Assembly (NCBI GenBank): GCA_017882615.1 | Contig: JADGPD010000003.1 | Span: forward strand, 17,651 to 81,650 | DNA length: 64,000 bases | Source of the DNA: Thermoleophilia bacterium | GTDB lineage: Bacteria; Actinomycetota; Thermoleophilia; Gaiellales; Gaiellaceae | Reading direction: 5' to 3' | In this document: in pieces, positions 32,525 through 41,299 of the stretch | Position numbering within the stretch: the stretch's first letter is position 1 | Layout of the letters: each line of letters begins with the position of its first letter | Translations under genes and position numbers: made by a program | The notes under the pieces: model-generated | What the model was told of the DNA's origin: nothing | Databases searched by the model: none | What the model saw: the letters and a program-made list of their open reading frames with translations, nothing else

Positions 32525-33471
32525 TTCGGTAGTGCTTCGCGTAAGCGAGCGGCGGCTTCTTCGGGCGGCAGCGTGTTGATGTAGATGCCGGCGCCGAGCT
32601 CGATGCCGGCGAAAACGGTGAGCCGCGGCACCAACTCCAGGTGCCAGTGGCCGTCTTGCTGGAAGTTGTGCAGCCAGATATTGAAGGGCGAAGGACCTTC
32701 GACCGCGTTCAGCCGCCGTACTCCCTCGGCCGCCAGCGCCAGCGCCGCGCCAAGCAGCTCGCTACTACCGAACGCATCGGGCTGGTGATCATCGGGCGCG
32801 ATCAGCAACTCGTAGGGCGCCCTGCCGGTCGGCACTACGGCGAGAGAGACGGTACGGTCGCCGAGCCTGCGCTCGGCCAGCTTCAAGGCCGGATCGAGAT
32901 CGTGCAGTAGGGCGCAAAGCGCGCAGCTGTCTCGCCGCAACCGCGGCGCCTCGGCTGCGACCTCGGGCGGCGCCTGCTCGAGCCAGACGAGCTGGGAATG
33001 CGAATGCGGCAGGGAGGCCCCGGACGCCTTTCCCTCGTTGACCACGGCGAGGAGATGATCAAAACCCTTCGCCCAGGCTCTCTCGGCCGCCTCCGCCCAG
33101 GATTCGGCGATCAGGACGAGTTGCTCGTCGGAAACGTCGGCCAGCGAGCGAATGTGAGTCGGCGTGTGCACGACGACCTGCTGCCGCGCGAAGGCGGGAT
33201 AGAGGTTGGGCACGACGCGCACCTTCCAGCCCGGTGTGTCGGGCTCGCGCCCCTTCGCGGCGCCGAGCGCAAAGAGCTCGGGCGGCGTTTGTTGCTCACG
33301 TCCTTCGCAGAAAGGACACCTTTCCGCCTCGTCGGGCGCCTCGGGCTCTCGCCGGGTCTCGAAGTGCCCCGGCCGCAGCGTGCGCGAGGGCGCGAAGATC
33401 ACCTCGCGTCCAGAAAGCGGATCGCTGAGGATTCGCTGCGCGCTGTCGTGCGTTCCGGCTTCAGTCGTCAT
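32509..33471 (-). CDS. galT: Galactose-1-phosphate uridylyltransferase
   Basis: 320 residues from ATG 33471. HIT-superfamily GalT of the Leloir pathway, swapping UMP between UDP-glucose and galactose-1-phosphate. The zinc-site CPFCEGRE and the active-site HSHSQ (covalent His-UMP intermediate) are present, as are VRVVPNLYPAF and the late HWHLELVPR. A second Cys pair (SCALCALLHD) is also seen. birA follows upstream on the same strand; no other gal gene is adjacent. Confidence 0.92.
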   Translation of the reverse strand: MTTEAGTHDSAQRILSDPLSGREVIFAPSRTLRPGHFETRREPEAPDEAERCPFCEGREQQTPPELFALGAAKGREPDTPGWKVRVVPNLYPAFARQQVVVHTPTHIRSLADVSDEQLVLIAESWAEAAERAWAKGFDHLLAVVNEGKASGASLPHSHSQLVWLEQAPPEVAAEAPRLRRDSCALCALLHDLDPALKLAERRLGDRTVSLAVVPTGRAPYELLIAPDDHQPDAFGSSELLGAALALAAEGVRRLNAVEGPSPFNIWLHNFQQDGHWHLELVPRLTVFAGIELGAGIYINTLPPEEAAARLREALPKSRSR

Positions 33472-33517
33472 CGCGTCAAGGCAGCGTAGCGAAGCCGGGC
33501 GGCGGCACAAAAGCCGC

Positions 33518-34102
33518 TCAAATTGCTACCTCGGCCAGCCAGATCCGATAGTGACGCTCGAGCTGCGCGAGGATGCAAATGAGCAGTTCGACGCGGTCGA
33601 TCGGGCGACCGAGCTCGAGGGCCAGTGAGCTGGCCGGAAAGACCGGGCGCGCGGGTAGGTCGCCGGCCCCCTGCTCGACGTTGACGCCGACTCCGAGCAC
33701 GACGCGGCCCGCACTTGCCTCGGCGAGGATCCCGGCGACCTTCTTTCCTGCGAGCAAGACGTCGTTCGGAGGCTTGACGGTAGCTTGGCCGTCGAACGAG
33801 GCGATTGCCTGGACGATCGCCTCGGCGGCGACGGGCGTGAAGGAGGCAAGCCGGGCTGTGGCAACCTGCGGCCGCAAGCACAGCGAGAAGAGCAGTCCTT
33901 TCCCCGCCGCTCCTCGCCAATCGCGCCCCCTCCGTCCTCTTCCGCGCGTCTGCTCCTCGGCCAGCGCAAGCGCGCCCTCGGGTGCGTCCGGCGGAAGCAG
34001 ATCCTGGGTGGAGGAACAGCGCTCGGCGTACAGATAGAGAGGCGCGCCGAAGCGTCCGCGCAGGCGCGGCCTGACGGCTAGAGGTGCGAGCGTTATCGCC
34101 AC
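33518..34102 (-). CDS. birA: Biotin--[acetyl-CoA carboxylase] ligase
   Basis: 194 residues, a minimal BirA with only the catalytic domain: no N-terminal DNA-binding domain and hardly any C-terminal SH3-like domain, so it cannot act as a repressor. Motifs are SSTQD, the biotinyl-AMP loop GRGRRGRDW, and PNDVLLAGKKVAGIL. The usual KWPND is KPPND here. It should biotinylate the carboxyl-carrier protein used with AccA/AccD, encoded 5 kb away on the other strand. GTG start. Confidence 0.88.
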   Translation of the reverse strand: MAITLAPLAVRPRLRGRFGAPLYLYAERCSSTQDLLPPDAPEGALALAEEQTRGRGRRGRDWRGAAGKGLLFSLCLRPQVATARLASFTPVAAEAIVQAIASFDGQATVKPPNDVLLAGKKVAGILAEASAGRVVLGVGVNVEQGAGDLPARPVFPASSLALELGRPIDRVELLICILAQLERHYRIWLAEVAI

Positions 34103-34123
34103 GATCTCTACACTAGTTCAGCC

Positions 34124-34744
34124 GTGAAACCCCAGAGAGCCGATCGCCGTCGAATCAGTAGCCCACTCCGGGTCGACTCGATAATCCGTTACGAAAGGCT
34201 CAGCGATCCGATCTTGATCAAGCGCGCGAAAGACGGCGACCAGAAGGCGCTCGAGGCGCTTTGCGAGCGCTACGCAGAGAGGGTCGGACGGATCGCGCGA
34301 CGCGAGCTGTCCGACCAGCGCGACGCCCAGGACGCGGCGCAGGATTCGTTGCTCAAGCTCTGTCAGAGGATCGGGCAATATCGAGGCGACGCGCAGTTCG
34401 CGACCTGGCTGCATCGGCTGGTGGTCAACACCTGCCACGACACCGCCGCTCGCGAGGGTTTACGCCGCGCCGCCCCGCTGCCGGATGAGTTCGAGCTGGA
34501 ACACGCCCGAGACGGCGATCCCGTTGCCGAGACGCTGGGCGCCGAGCTGCGCGCCGAGCTGTCGGGCCACTTGAGCGAGCTGCCCGTCGAGCAGGCTCGT
34601 GTTGTGGTGCTCAAGGACGCTCTCGGTTTCTCGTTCGAGCAGATCGCCGGTGCGGCGCGAATGCCGGTCGGCACCGCCAAGTGCTACGCGCATCGTGCTC
34701 GCAAGCGCCTTCGCGAACGCCTCGCAAAGGAGGCGGCCGCATGA
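34124..34744 (+). CDS. ECF-like RNA polymerase sigma factor
   Basis: 206 residues with sigma region 2 (LIKRAKDGDQKALEALCERY, DAQDAAQDSLLKL, GDAQFATWLHRLVVN) and region 4 (LPVEQARVVVLKDALGFSFEQIA, GTAKCYAHRARKRLRERL). No anti-sigma gene is next to it. Its stop overlaps the fabZ ATG (ATGA), so it heads the fatty-acid synthesis operon and is translated with it. The GTG at 34124 gives a longer N-terminus than most ECF factors. Confidence 0.92.
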   Translation: MKPQRADRRRISSPLRVDSIIRYERLSDPILIKRAKDGDQKALEALCERYAERVGRIARRELSDQRDAQDAAQDSLLKLCQRIGQYRGDAQFATWLHRLVVNTCHDTAAREGLRRAAPLPDEFELEHARDGDPVAETLGAELRAELSGHLSELPVEQARVVVLKDALGFSFEQIAGAARMPVGTAKCYAHRARKRLRERLAKEAAA

Positions 34745-35181
34745 CGCTGACACTTCCACTGGGAATTGCGGAGATAGAGGCGATACTGCCGCACCGCGAC
34801 CCGTTTCTGCTCATCGACGAGGTGGTCGAGCTCGAGCCCGGCAAGCGGGCTGTGGCGCGCAAGACCGTGCGCGGCGACGAGTGGTTCCTCGCCGGCCACT
34901 TCCCGGGCAGGCCGATCATGCCCGGCGTGCTGATGGTCGAGGGCCTCGCTCAAACGGGCGCCGTGGCCGTCCTGACGGTCGAGGGGAACGAGGGCAAGAT
35001 GGTGCTCTTCGGCGGCATCGACGGTATCCGCTTCAAGCGCCTGGTCGAGCCCGGCGACACGCTCGAGTATGTATGCGAGATCGAGGCCGTGCGAGGTCCG
35101 GTTGGGAAAGGCAAGGTCAAGGCCACGGTCGACGGGCAGCTTGCTGTCCGCGGCACGCTGACCTTCGCGGTGGAGCAGTGA
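34741..35181 (+). CDS. fabZ: 3-hydroxyacyl-ACP dehydratase FabZ
   Basis: A hot-dog-fold dehydratase of 146 residues. It has the ILPHRDPFLLIDEV motif with catalytic His and the GHFPGRPIMPGVLMVEGLAQ motif with the active-site Glu. It removes water from 3-hydroxyacyl-ACP in the elongation cycle. 4-bp overlaps with both neighbours place it firmly in the fab operon. Confidence 0.96.
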   Translation: MTLTLPLGIAEIEAILPHRDPFLLIDEVVELEPGKRAVARKTVRGDEWFLAGHFPGRPIMPGVLMVEGLAQTGAVAVLTVEGNEGKMVLFGGIDGIRFKRLVEPGDTLEYVCEIEAVRGPVGKGKVKATVDGQLAVRGTLTFAVEQ

Positions 35182-36191
35182 TAGGCGTCTGCTCAGGAAG
35201 GCCGGTCTCGATCACGGGGCTCGGTTGCTACGCGCCCGAGCGCGTGCTCACGAACGACGAGCTCGCAAAGATGGTGGACACGAGCGACGAGTGGATCCAA
35301 GCGCGCACCGGTATCAGGGAGCGCCGCATCGCCGCGGCGCACGAAGCGACCTCCGACCTGTGTCTTCCCGCTGCCGAAGCGGCTCTCGCCGATGCGGGCG
35401 TCAAGGGCTCGGAGATCGATCTGATCATCGTGGCCACGATCACGGCGGACATGCTCTTTCCCTCTACCGCCGCGATTCTTGCCAGCCGTCTCGGCGCGGG
35501 TAGCGCGGCCGCCTACGATCTTTCGGCGGGATGCACAGGCTTTGTCTACGCGCTCACCCAGGGCTTCGGGGCAATCTCGGCCGGCCTTGCGCGCCGGGTG
35601 CTCGTGGTCGGCGCCGACACGCTTTCGCGCGTAGTCGATTGGGATGATCGCGCGACCTGCGTTCTCTTCGGCGACGGCGCCGGCGCGGTGGTGCTCGAAG
35701 AGGTCGCCGGTGGCGGTTTTCACGCCTTTGATCTAGGTGCGGACGGCGCTGGCGGAATGGAGTTGTTCATGCCTGCCGGCGGCTCGCGCCGCCCGGCCAG
35801 CGCAGAAACGATTGCGGAGCGCGAGCACTATGTGAAGATGAACGGGCGCGAGGTGTACAAATTCGCGACCAGGGTGCTGCCCAGCTCGGCTCACGCCGTG
35901 CTAGACGTCTTGGGGAGAAGCATCGAGGACATCGACCTCTACGTTCCGCATCAGGCAAACCTTCGTATCATCGAACACGCCGCAAAAAAACTGGGAGTCG
36001 AAAAGGAGCGCGTTTTCGTCAACGTCGATCGCTATGGCAACACCTCGTCGGCCTCGATTCCACTCGCACTATGCGAAGCACGGGAAGAAGGACGACTGGC
36101 GGACGGAACGCTCGTGCTCATGACTGGAATGGGCGCGGGGCTGACCTGGGGCTCGAGCGTGATCACGTGGACGGAAGGGAGAAACAAATGA
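35178..36191 (+). CDS. fabH: 3-oxoacyl-ACP synthase III FabH
   Basis: 337 residues from the GTG at 35178 (GTGA overlap). The thiolase fold has the catalytic triad Cys (DLSAGCTGF), His (VPHQANLRI) and Asn (GNTSSASIPLAL). It condenses acetyl- or branched acyl-CoA with malonyl-ACP to start each chain. The N-terminus shows ITGLGCYAPERVLTN and the substrate-entry segment TGIRERR. Confidence 0.96.
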   Translation: MIGVCSGRPVSITGLGCYAPERVLTNDELAKMVDTSDEWIQARTGIRERRIAAAHEATSDLCLPAAEAALADAGVKGSEIDLIIVATITADMLFPSTAAILASRLGAGSAAAYDLSAGCTGFVYALTQGFGAISAGLARRVLVVGADTLSRVVDWDDRATCVLFGDGAGAVVLEEVAGGGFHAFDLGADGAGGMELFMPAGGSRRPASAETIAEREHYVKMNGREVYKFATRVLPSSAHAVLDVLGRSIEDIDLYVPHQANLRIIEHAAKKLGVEKERVFVNVDRYGNTSSASIPLALCEAREEGRLADGTLVLMTGMGAGLTWGSSVITWTEGRNK

Positions 36192-37141
36192 GTACTGACG
36201 AACAGGGCCGAACGAAAGGGAAGGTTGCCTTCTGCTTCCCCGGCCAGGGATCGATCGAAGCCGGAATGGGCCGTGAGATCGCCGAAGCGGTACCCGAGGC
36301 GATGGCGGTGTACGAACGCGGAAGCGAGAGCTGCGGCCTCGACCTGCGCACGCTCTGCTTCGCGGGCCCCGTAGAAGATCTGGTTGACACGTCGATTCAG
36401 CAGCCGGCGCTGCTGGCTACGAGTTTGGGCATCTTGGCGGCGATCGAGGCGCTTGGCTTCAAGCCCGATTACGTGGTCGGCCACTCGGTTGGAGAGTTCG
36501 CGGCGCTGGCGGCCGGAGGGGCACTCGACCCGGCGGAGGCGATCGGACTCGTGCGCGAGCGCGGGCTGGCGATGGCCGAGGTCGCCAGGGAGAACCCCGG
36601 CGCGATGGCGGCGATCCTCGGGCTCGAGGACGAGGTAGTCGAGGAGCTTTGCCGCGAGATTCATTGCGTCTGGCCCGCTAACTACAACTGCCCCGGCCAA
36701 GTCGTCATCTCGGGACAGACCGACGCAGTGGACGAGTGCTGTGAAGAGGCTCAGCGAGAGGGCGCCAGGCGAACGGTCCGACTGCCGATCTCGGGCGCGT
36801 TCCACAGCCCGCTGGTGGCGCGGGCGGCCGAGCGCTTCCGCCCGGTGATCGAGCGAGCACGCTTCGGCGAACTCCAGATCGCCTTCATGTCGACCGTCAG
36901 CGCGCAGATCGAGAATCGCCAGAAGCTCGCAGGGCTTCTCGTCGATCAACTAACGGCGCCGGTGCGATTCACCCAGGCGACCAGAGGTCTGATCTCAAAC
37001 GGCGTGCGCACCTTCGTCGAGGTTGGCCCCGGCAACGTGCTTTCGGGCCTGGTCAAGCGCATCGACCGCAGCGTCGAGACGATCTCGGTCAACAGCCTGG
37101 CCACGCTCAAGAAGGTCGAGGAGGTGCTGTCGGTTGCCTGA
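36188..37141 (+). CDS. fabD: Malonyl-CoA:ACP transacylase FabD
   Basis: 317 residues. The active-site GHSVGEFAAL contains the acyl-carrying Ser, and GAFHSPLV holds the catalytic His. The N-terminal oxyanion motif is PGQGSIEAG (usually GQGSQ). It moves malonyl from CoA to ACP. ATGA overlap with fabH; its 3' end overlaps fabG by 8 bp. Confidence 0.96.
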   Translation: MSTDEQGRTKGKVAFCFPGQGSIEAGMGREIAEAVPEAMAVYERGSESCGLDLRTLCFAGPVEDLVDTSIQQPALLATSLGILAAIEALGFKPDYVVGHSVGEFAALAAGGALDPAEAIGLVRERGLAMAEVARENPGAMAAILGLEDEVVEELCREIHCVWPANYNCPGQVVISGQTDAVDECCEEAQREGARRTVRLPISGAFHSPLVARAAERFRPVIERARFGELQIAFMSTVSAQIENRQKLAGLLVDQLTAPVRFTQATRGLISNGVRTFVEVGPGNVLSGLVKRIDRSVETISVNSLATLKKVEEVLSVA

Positions 37142-37865
37142 GGCATACGCTTCGCTGGAGGGAAAGCGGGCGCTGATCACGGGAGCCGCGCGCGGCATCG
37201 GTCGCGCGATCGCCGCCCAGCTCAAGGGCGCGGGCGCGGAAGTTCTCTGCTGCGACCTCCCCGGTACGAGCGAGAACGAAGAGGTGGCGCGCGAGGTCGG
37301 TGGGCAGGCGCTCTACGCCGACGTCACGAAGGCCGACGACGTCGAGAAGCTGATCGCCGAGGCCGGTGACATCGACATCCTGATCAACAACGCCGGCATC
37401 ACTCGCGACGGACTACTGGCACGCATGTCGGAGGAAGACTGGCGGGCGGTCATCGACGTCAATCTCACCAGCGTCTATCTGATGTGCCACGCGGCGATCC
37501 GCGGCATGATGAAGCGCCGCTCGGGCGCGATCGTCAACCTCTCCAGCGTCGTCGGGCTGCACGGGAATTTCGGCCAGACCAACTACGCGGCTTCCAAGGC
37601 CGGCATCGTCGGCTTCACCAAGTCGCTCGCGCGTGAAGCCGGGACTCGCGGCGTTCGGGTAAACGCGGTCGCGCCCGGGTACATCGAGACGCGCCTGACG
37701 GACGTCCTGCCCGACGAGGTCAAGACGAAGATGCTCGAGGCCACGTCGCTCGGCCGTTTCGGTCAGCCCGAGGACATCGCCCGCGCGGTGCACTTCCTCT
37801 GCTCGGACGAGGCGGCGTACATCACCGGCGAGGTACTCGTCGTCGACGGCGGGATGGCGATGTGA
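37134..37865 (+). CDS. fabG: 3-oxoacyl-ACP reductase FabG
   Basis: A NADPH-dependent SDR of 243 residues: TGAARGIG, NNAGITRDG, and the Ser/YxxxK active site in VNLSSVVG and YAASK, ending ITGEVLVVDGGMAM. No ATG fits; the TTG at 37134, within the fabD 3' end and 9 bp after GAGGAGG, is the best start. It reduces 3-oxoacyl-ACP in each elongation round. Confidence 0.95.
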   Translation: MPEAYASLEGKRALITGAARGIGRAIAAQLKGAGAEVLCCDLPGTSENEEVAREVGGQALYADVTKADDVEKLIAEAGDIDILINNAGITRDGLLARMSEEDWRAVIDVNLTSVYLMCHAAIRGMMKRRSGAIVNLSSVVGLHGNFGQTNYAASKAGIVGFTKSLAREAGTRGVRVNAVAPGYIETRLTDVLPDEVKTKMLEATSLGRFGQPEDIARAVHFLCSDEAAYITGEVLVVDGGMAM

Positions 37866-39118
37866 TGACCAAGAACGAGCGCAAGAGAGTCGTCATCACC
37901 GGGCTGGGCCTGGTCAACTCGCTGGGCAACGATATGGAGACCGCCTGGCGCAACCTGCTCGCCGGCGAGTCCGGCGCCGCGCCGATCACGCTTTTCGACA
38001 CGACCGGATACGCGGTCAATTTCGGTTGCGAGCTGAAGGACTTCGATCCCACCGTGTGGATCGACCGCAAACAGACGCGGCGAATGGATCGCTTTGCGCT
38101 GATGGCGCTCGCGGCGGCTCGGCAAGCCGAGGCCGACTCCGGTCTCGACATCGCCAAGGAGCGTGATCGCATCGGCGCGGCGATCGCCACCGGCATCGGC
38201 GGTCTCCTCTCCTTCCAGGACTGCACGCTGACGCTGTTCAACCGCGGCGTCGATCGCGTCAGCCCGTTCTCGATCCCCTCGATCATTCCCAACATGGGCG
38301 CGGCCTGGGTCTCGATGGAGCTCGGGACTCGCGGCCCGCTGCTGGCGGAATGCGCCGCCTGCGCCGCGTCGAACATGGCGATCGGCGATGCCACCGACTC
38401 GATTCGGCTCGGACGCGCCGACGTGATGCTCGCCGGCGGCGCCGAGGCCGGGATCACTCCGGTTGGAATCGGCGGCTTCGCCGCCATGCGCGCAATCTCG
38501 CGCCGAAACGACGACCCGAAGGGTGCGAGCCGACCGTTCGACCGCGACCGCGACGGCTTCGTGATGGGCGAGGGAGGAGCCGTGCTCGTGCTCGAGGAGC
38601 TGGAGCATGCGAGAGCGCGCGGCGCCAAGATCTACGCCGAGGTCGGCGGCTACGGCCTGTCCTCGGACGCGCTGCACATCACCGAGCCCGACCCCGTGGG
38701 CGAGAACCCGGCGCGGGCGATGAAGATGGCCTTCGCCGACGCGGCAATCGACCCGTCCGAGGTCGACTACATCAACGCACACGGAACCTCGACGCCGCTT
38801 GGCGACGCAAGCGAGACGAAGGTGATCAAGCTTGCGCTGGGCGAGGAAAACGCTTACCGGACGCCCGTGTCTTCGACCAAGGGGGCAACCGGGCACTGTC
38901 TCGGTGGCGCGGGTGCGGTCGAAGCGATCTTCTCGATCCTGGCGATACGGGACGGCATGCTTCCACCCACGATCAATCAGGAAAACGCTGATCCGGACTG
39001 CGATCTCGACTACATCCCGAACGAGGCGCGCAAAGCCGACGTGCGCGTGGCCGTGTCGAACTCCTTCGGGTTCGGCGGTCACAACGCGTCGATCGTGCTG
39101 CGGCGGTTCGAGGATTGA
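37862..39118 (+). CDS. fabF: 3-oxoacyl-ACP synthase II FabF
   Basis: 418 residues. Elongating condensing enzyme with catalytic Cys in LAECAACAAS (slightly unusual around the Cys), His in NAHGTSTPLGD and His in GATGHCLGGAGAVE. The C-terminal GFGGHN loop is typical. GTG 37862 overlaps the fabG stop; the next codon is ATG 37865. In many bacteria acpP lies between fabG and fabF; here it is absent. Confidence 0.96.
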   Translation: MMTKNERKRVVITGLGLVNSLGNDMETAWRNLLAGESGAAPITLFDTTGYAVNFGCELKDFDPTVWIDRKQTRRMDRFALMALAAARQAEADSGLDIAKERDRIGAAIATGIGGLLSFQDCTLTLFNRGVDRVSPFSIPSIIPNMGAAWVSMELGTRGPLLAECAACAASNMAIGDATDSIRLGRADVMLAGGAEAGITPVGIGGFAAMRAISRRNDDPKGASRPFDRDRDGFVMGEGGAVLVLEELEHARARGAKIYAEVGGYGLSSDALHITEPDPVGENPARAMKMAFADAAIDPSEVDYINAHGTSTPLGDASETKVIKLALGEENAYRTPVSSTKGATGHCLGGAGAVEAIFSILAIRDGMLPPTINQENADPDCDLDYIPNEARKADVRVAVSNSFGFGGHNASIVLRRFED

Positions 39119-39248
39119 GGCGGGAGCGCCCACCGTCGAAGCAAAGTGAGGGCTAGACTTCCGAGGCTTCATGGAACTGATCCCGATACGAAGCACGCCA
39201 CCGCCTGACCCCTGTCGGCGGCAGGGTGCATCGTTCTGAAACGAGCTT

Positions 39249-40097
39249 ATGGCCGGTCGAATAGACGTCTCAATCGAGCACAAGAACTCGCCGCCCGAAC
39301 CCGGGGGCTCGAAGAAGCATCCCAACACCTGCCCCAAGTGCAACTCGCACTACCGCGACGACGAGCTGGCGGCGAATCTGCGCGTCTGCGCCCAGTGCGA
39401 CTACCACTTCCCGGTTGGCGCGCTCGAGCGGATCGAGCAGCTGCTCGACGACGGCAGCTTCATCGAAGAGGCTGCCGATCTTCGCTCGGCCGACCCGCTC
39501 GGCTTCTTCGACCTTCGCTCCTACAAGGAGCGGATTGCCGAAGCAGAGCTGAAGACGGGTCTCGGCGACGCGATGCTGATGGGCCAGGGAAAGATCGAAG
39601 GTCTCGATTTTCAGCTCACGGTCATGGACTTCTCCTTCATGGCGGGCTCGATGGGAAGCGTCGTGGGCGAGAAGTTCGTTCGAGCTTGCGAGCGAGCGAT
39701 CGAGCGCAAGGTTCCGCTCATCTCGGTGAATGCCTCGGGCGGCGCGCGGATGCAGGAGGGAATTCTCTCGCTGATGCAGGTCCCGAAAACGGTCTGCGCG
39801 GTGGAGAACATGCGCGACGCGGGCATCCCCTTCATCAGCGTGCTCACTCACCCCACCACCGCGGGCCTGCTGGCCAGCTTCGCCACCCTTGGCGACATCA
39901 CAATCGCCGAGCCGGGCACGCTGATGTGCTTCACCGGCCCGCGCGTCGTGCAGCAAACGGTGCGCGAGGATCTTCCCGACGATTTCGGACTCGCCGAGTC
40001 GAATTTCCGCTTCGGGCACCTCGACGCGATCGTCCGGCGACGCGAGCTCAAGCCGACTCTTGCCAAGCTACTAAGGTTGTTCGGCCATGTCGGGTGA
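39249..40097 (+). CDS. accD: Acetyl-CoA carboxylase carboxyltransferase subunit beta
   Basis: 282 residues. An N-terminal zinc ribbon (CPKCNSHY, then CAQCDYHF) is followed by a crotonase-fold carboxyltransferase domain with SVNASGGARMQEG. With AccA it transfers carboxyl from carboxybiotin to acetyl-CoA. The 130-bp gap after fabF may carry its own promoter (TAGACT at about 39155). Overlaps accA by 11 bp. Confidence 0.96.
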   Translation: MAGRIDVSIEHKNSPPEPGGSKKHPNTCPKCNSHYRDDELAANLRVCAQCDYHFPVGALERIEQLLDDGSFIEEAADLRSADPLGFFDLRSYKERIAEAELKTGLGDAMLMGQGKIEGLDFQLTVMDFSFMAGSMGSVVGEKFVRACERAIERKVPLISVNASGGARMQEGILSLMQVPKTVCAVENMRDAGIPFISVLTHPTTAGLLASFATLGDITIAEPGTLMCFTGPRVVQQTVREDLPDDFGLAESNFRFGHLDAIVRRRELKPTLAKLLRLFGHVG

Positions 40098-41028
40098 GCT
40101 AGAGCTGAAGCTCCGCGACCGGCTGGCCAAGCTAAAGCGGCTGCATTTGCCGGGCGCCGGCATCTCGGACGAGGTGCGCCGGATCGAGCAGCAGCTGGAG
40201 AAGATGGACAGCGGCGACGAGCGCGATGAAGACGAGATCTGGCGCTCGGTCGAGTTCGCGCGCCATCCCGAGCGTCCCTATACGCTCGACTATATCGAGC
40301 GCCTGATCGGCGACTGGATCGAACTGCACGGCGATAGAGCCCGCATGGACGATCCCGCCGTCGTCTCGGGCCTGGGCAGCTTCGCCGGCCGCACGGTGGC
40401 GGTCATCGGCCACCAGAAGGGCCGCGGCGACGCCGTGCAGAGGGTGAAGAGGAATTTCGGCATGTCGAACCCCGAGGGCTACCGGAAAGCCATGCGGGTG
40501 ATGGATATCGCCAATCGCCACGGCTTCCCGGTGATCACATTCGTGGACACTCCCGGCGCCTATCCGGGCGTTGCGGCCGAGCAGCACGGTCAGGGCGGTG
40601 CCCTGGCGGCCTCGCAGGCGGCGATGGCGCGCCTCACGGTGCCGGCGGTGGCCTGCGTGATCGGAGAGGGTGGCTCGGGCGGCGCGATCGCCTTTGCTCT
40701 GGCCAACCGCGTGCTCATGCAGCAGTTCGCGATCTACTCGGTGATCTCCCCTGAGGGCTGCGCCTCGATTCTCTGGCGCGACGCCGGTCAGGCGCGCAAG
40801 GCCGCGGCCGCCTTCAGGCCCGACGCGGTTCACTGCCTCGAGCTGGGCGTGATCGACAGCATCATTCCCGAGCCGAAAAACGGCGCACACAGCGATTACG
40901 ACGAGGCGGCGAAACTGCTCGGCTCGTCGCTCCGCGCGACACTGGACGAGCTGAAAAAGATGAGCGGCAAGGATCTCCGCCGCGATCGCCGCGATCGCTT
41001 CCGATCGCACGGCGTCTTTGCCTCCTGA
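40087..41028 (+). CDS. accA: Acetyl-CoA carboxylase carboxyltransferase subunit alpha
   Basis: 313 residues of AccA type: an N-terminal helical part with a DEVRRIEQQLEKM segment, then RPYTLDYIERL, GDRAMDDPAVVSGLG-like core, PVITFVDTPGAYPGVAAEQHGQG, and GEGGSGGAIAFALANRV. Separate AccA and AccD subunits are the E. coli/Bacillus arrangement, rather than the fused carboxyltransferase of most well-studied actinobacteria. Biotin carboxylase and carrier genes are not in the window. Confidence 0.95.
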   Translation: MSGELELKLRDRLAKLKRLHLPGAGISDEVRRIEQQLEKMDSGDERDEDEIWRSVEFARHPERPYTLDYIERLIGDWIELHGDRARMDDPAVVSGLGSFAGRTVAVIGHQKGRGDAVQRVKRNFGMSNPEGYRKAMRVMDIANRHGFPVITFVDTPGAYPGVAAEQHGQGGALAASQAAMARLTVPAVACVIGEGGSGGAIAFALANRVLMQQFAIYSVISPEGCASILWRDAGQARKAAAAFRPDAVHCLELGVIDSIIPEPKNGAHSDYDEAAKLLGSSLRATLDELKKMSGKDLRRDRRDRFRSHGVFAS

Positions 41029-41077
41029 CGAATTGATGGATCCGAGCCTCGCGGGTCGTGGCCGCCTCGGCGCGAGT

Positions 41078-41130
41078 TGATCCACAGAATCCACAGCTTC
41101 GTACCCAGCTTCGTGCACTAGTTATCGACA
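41078..41130 (+). promoter_or_regulatory. Cluster of three DnaA-box-like sites
   Basis: TGATCCACA (41078-41086, one mismatch), GAATCCACA (41087-41095, two mismatches) and TTATCGACA (41122-41130, one mismatch), all in the same orientation, in the 271-bp gap between the convergent accA and phoB-like genes. The rest of the gap has no gene or clear terminator. Confidence 0.45.
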
Positions 41131-41299
41131 AGCGCCGATATTCCGGCGACGTGCACAGAAAAGTCGATTACCAGCGCTTTCATCCTCGAGAACGGCGAAG
41201 CGCGGCGTTCTGCGCTCGAGTTGAGCACCGGCTCTCCGCGGGACCGCTGTTGATGAAAGCACGGCCGCGCCCGGCCGTCTCGGGCGACGAAACGCCTCT

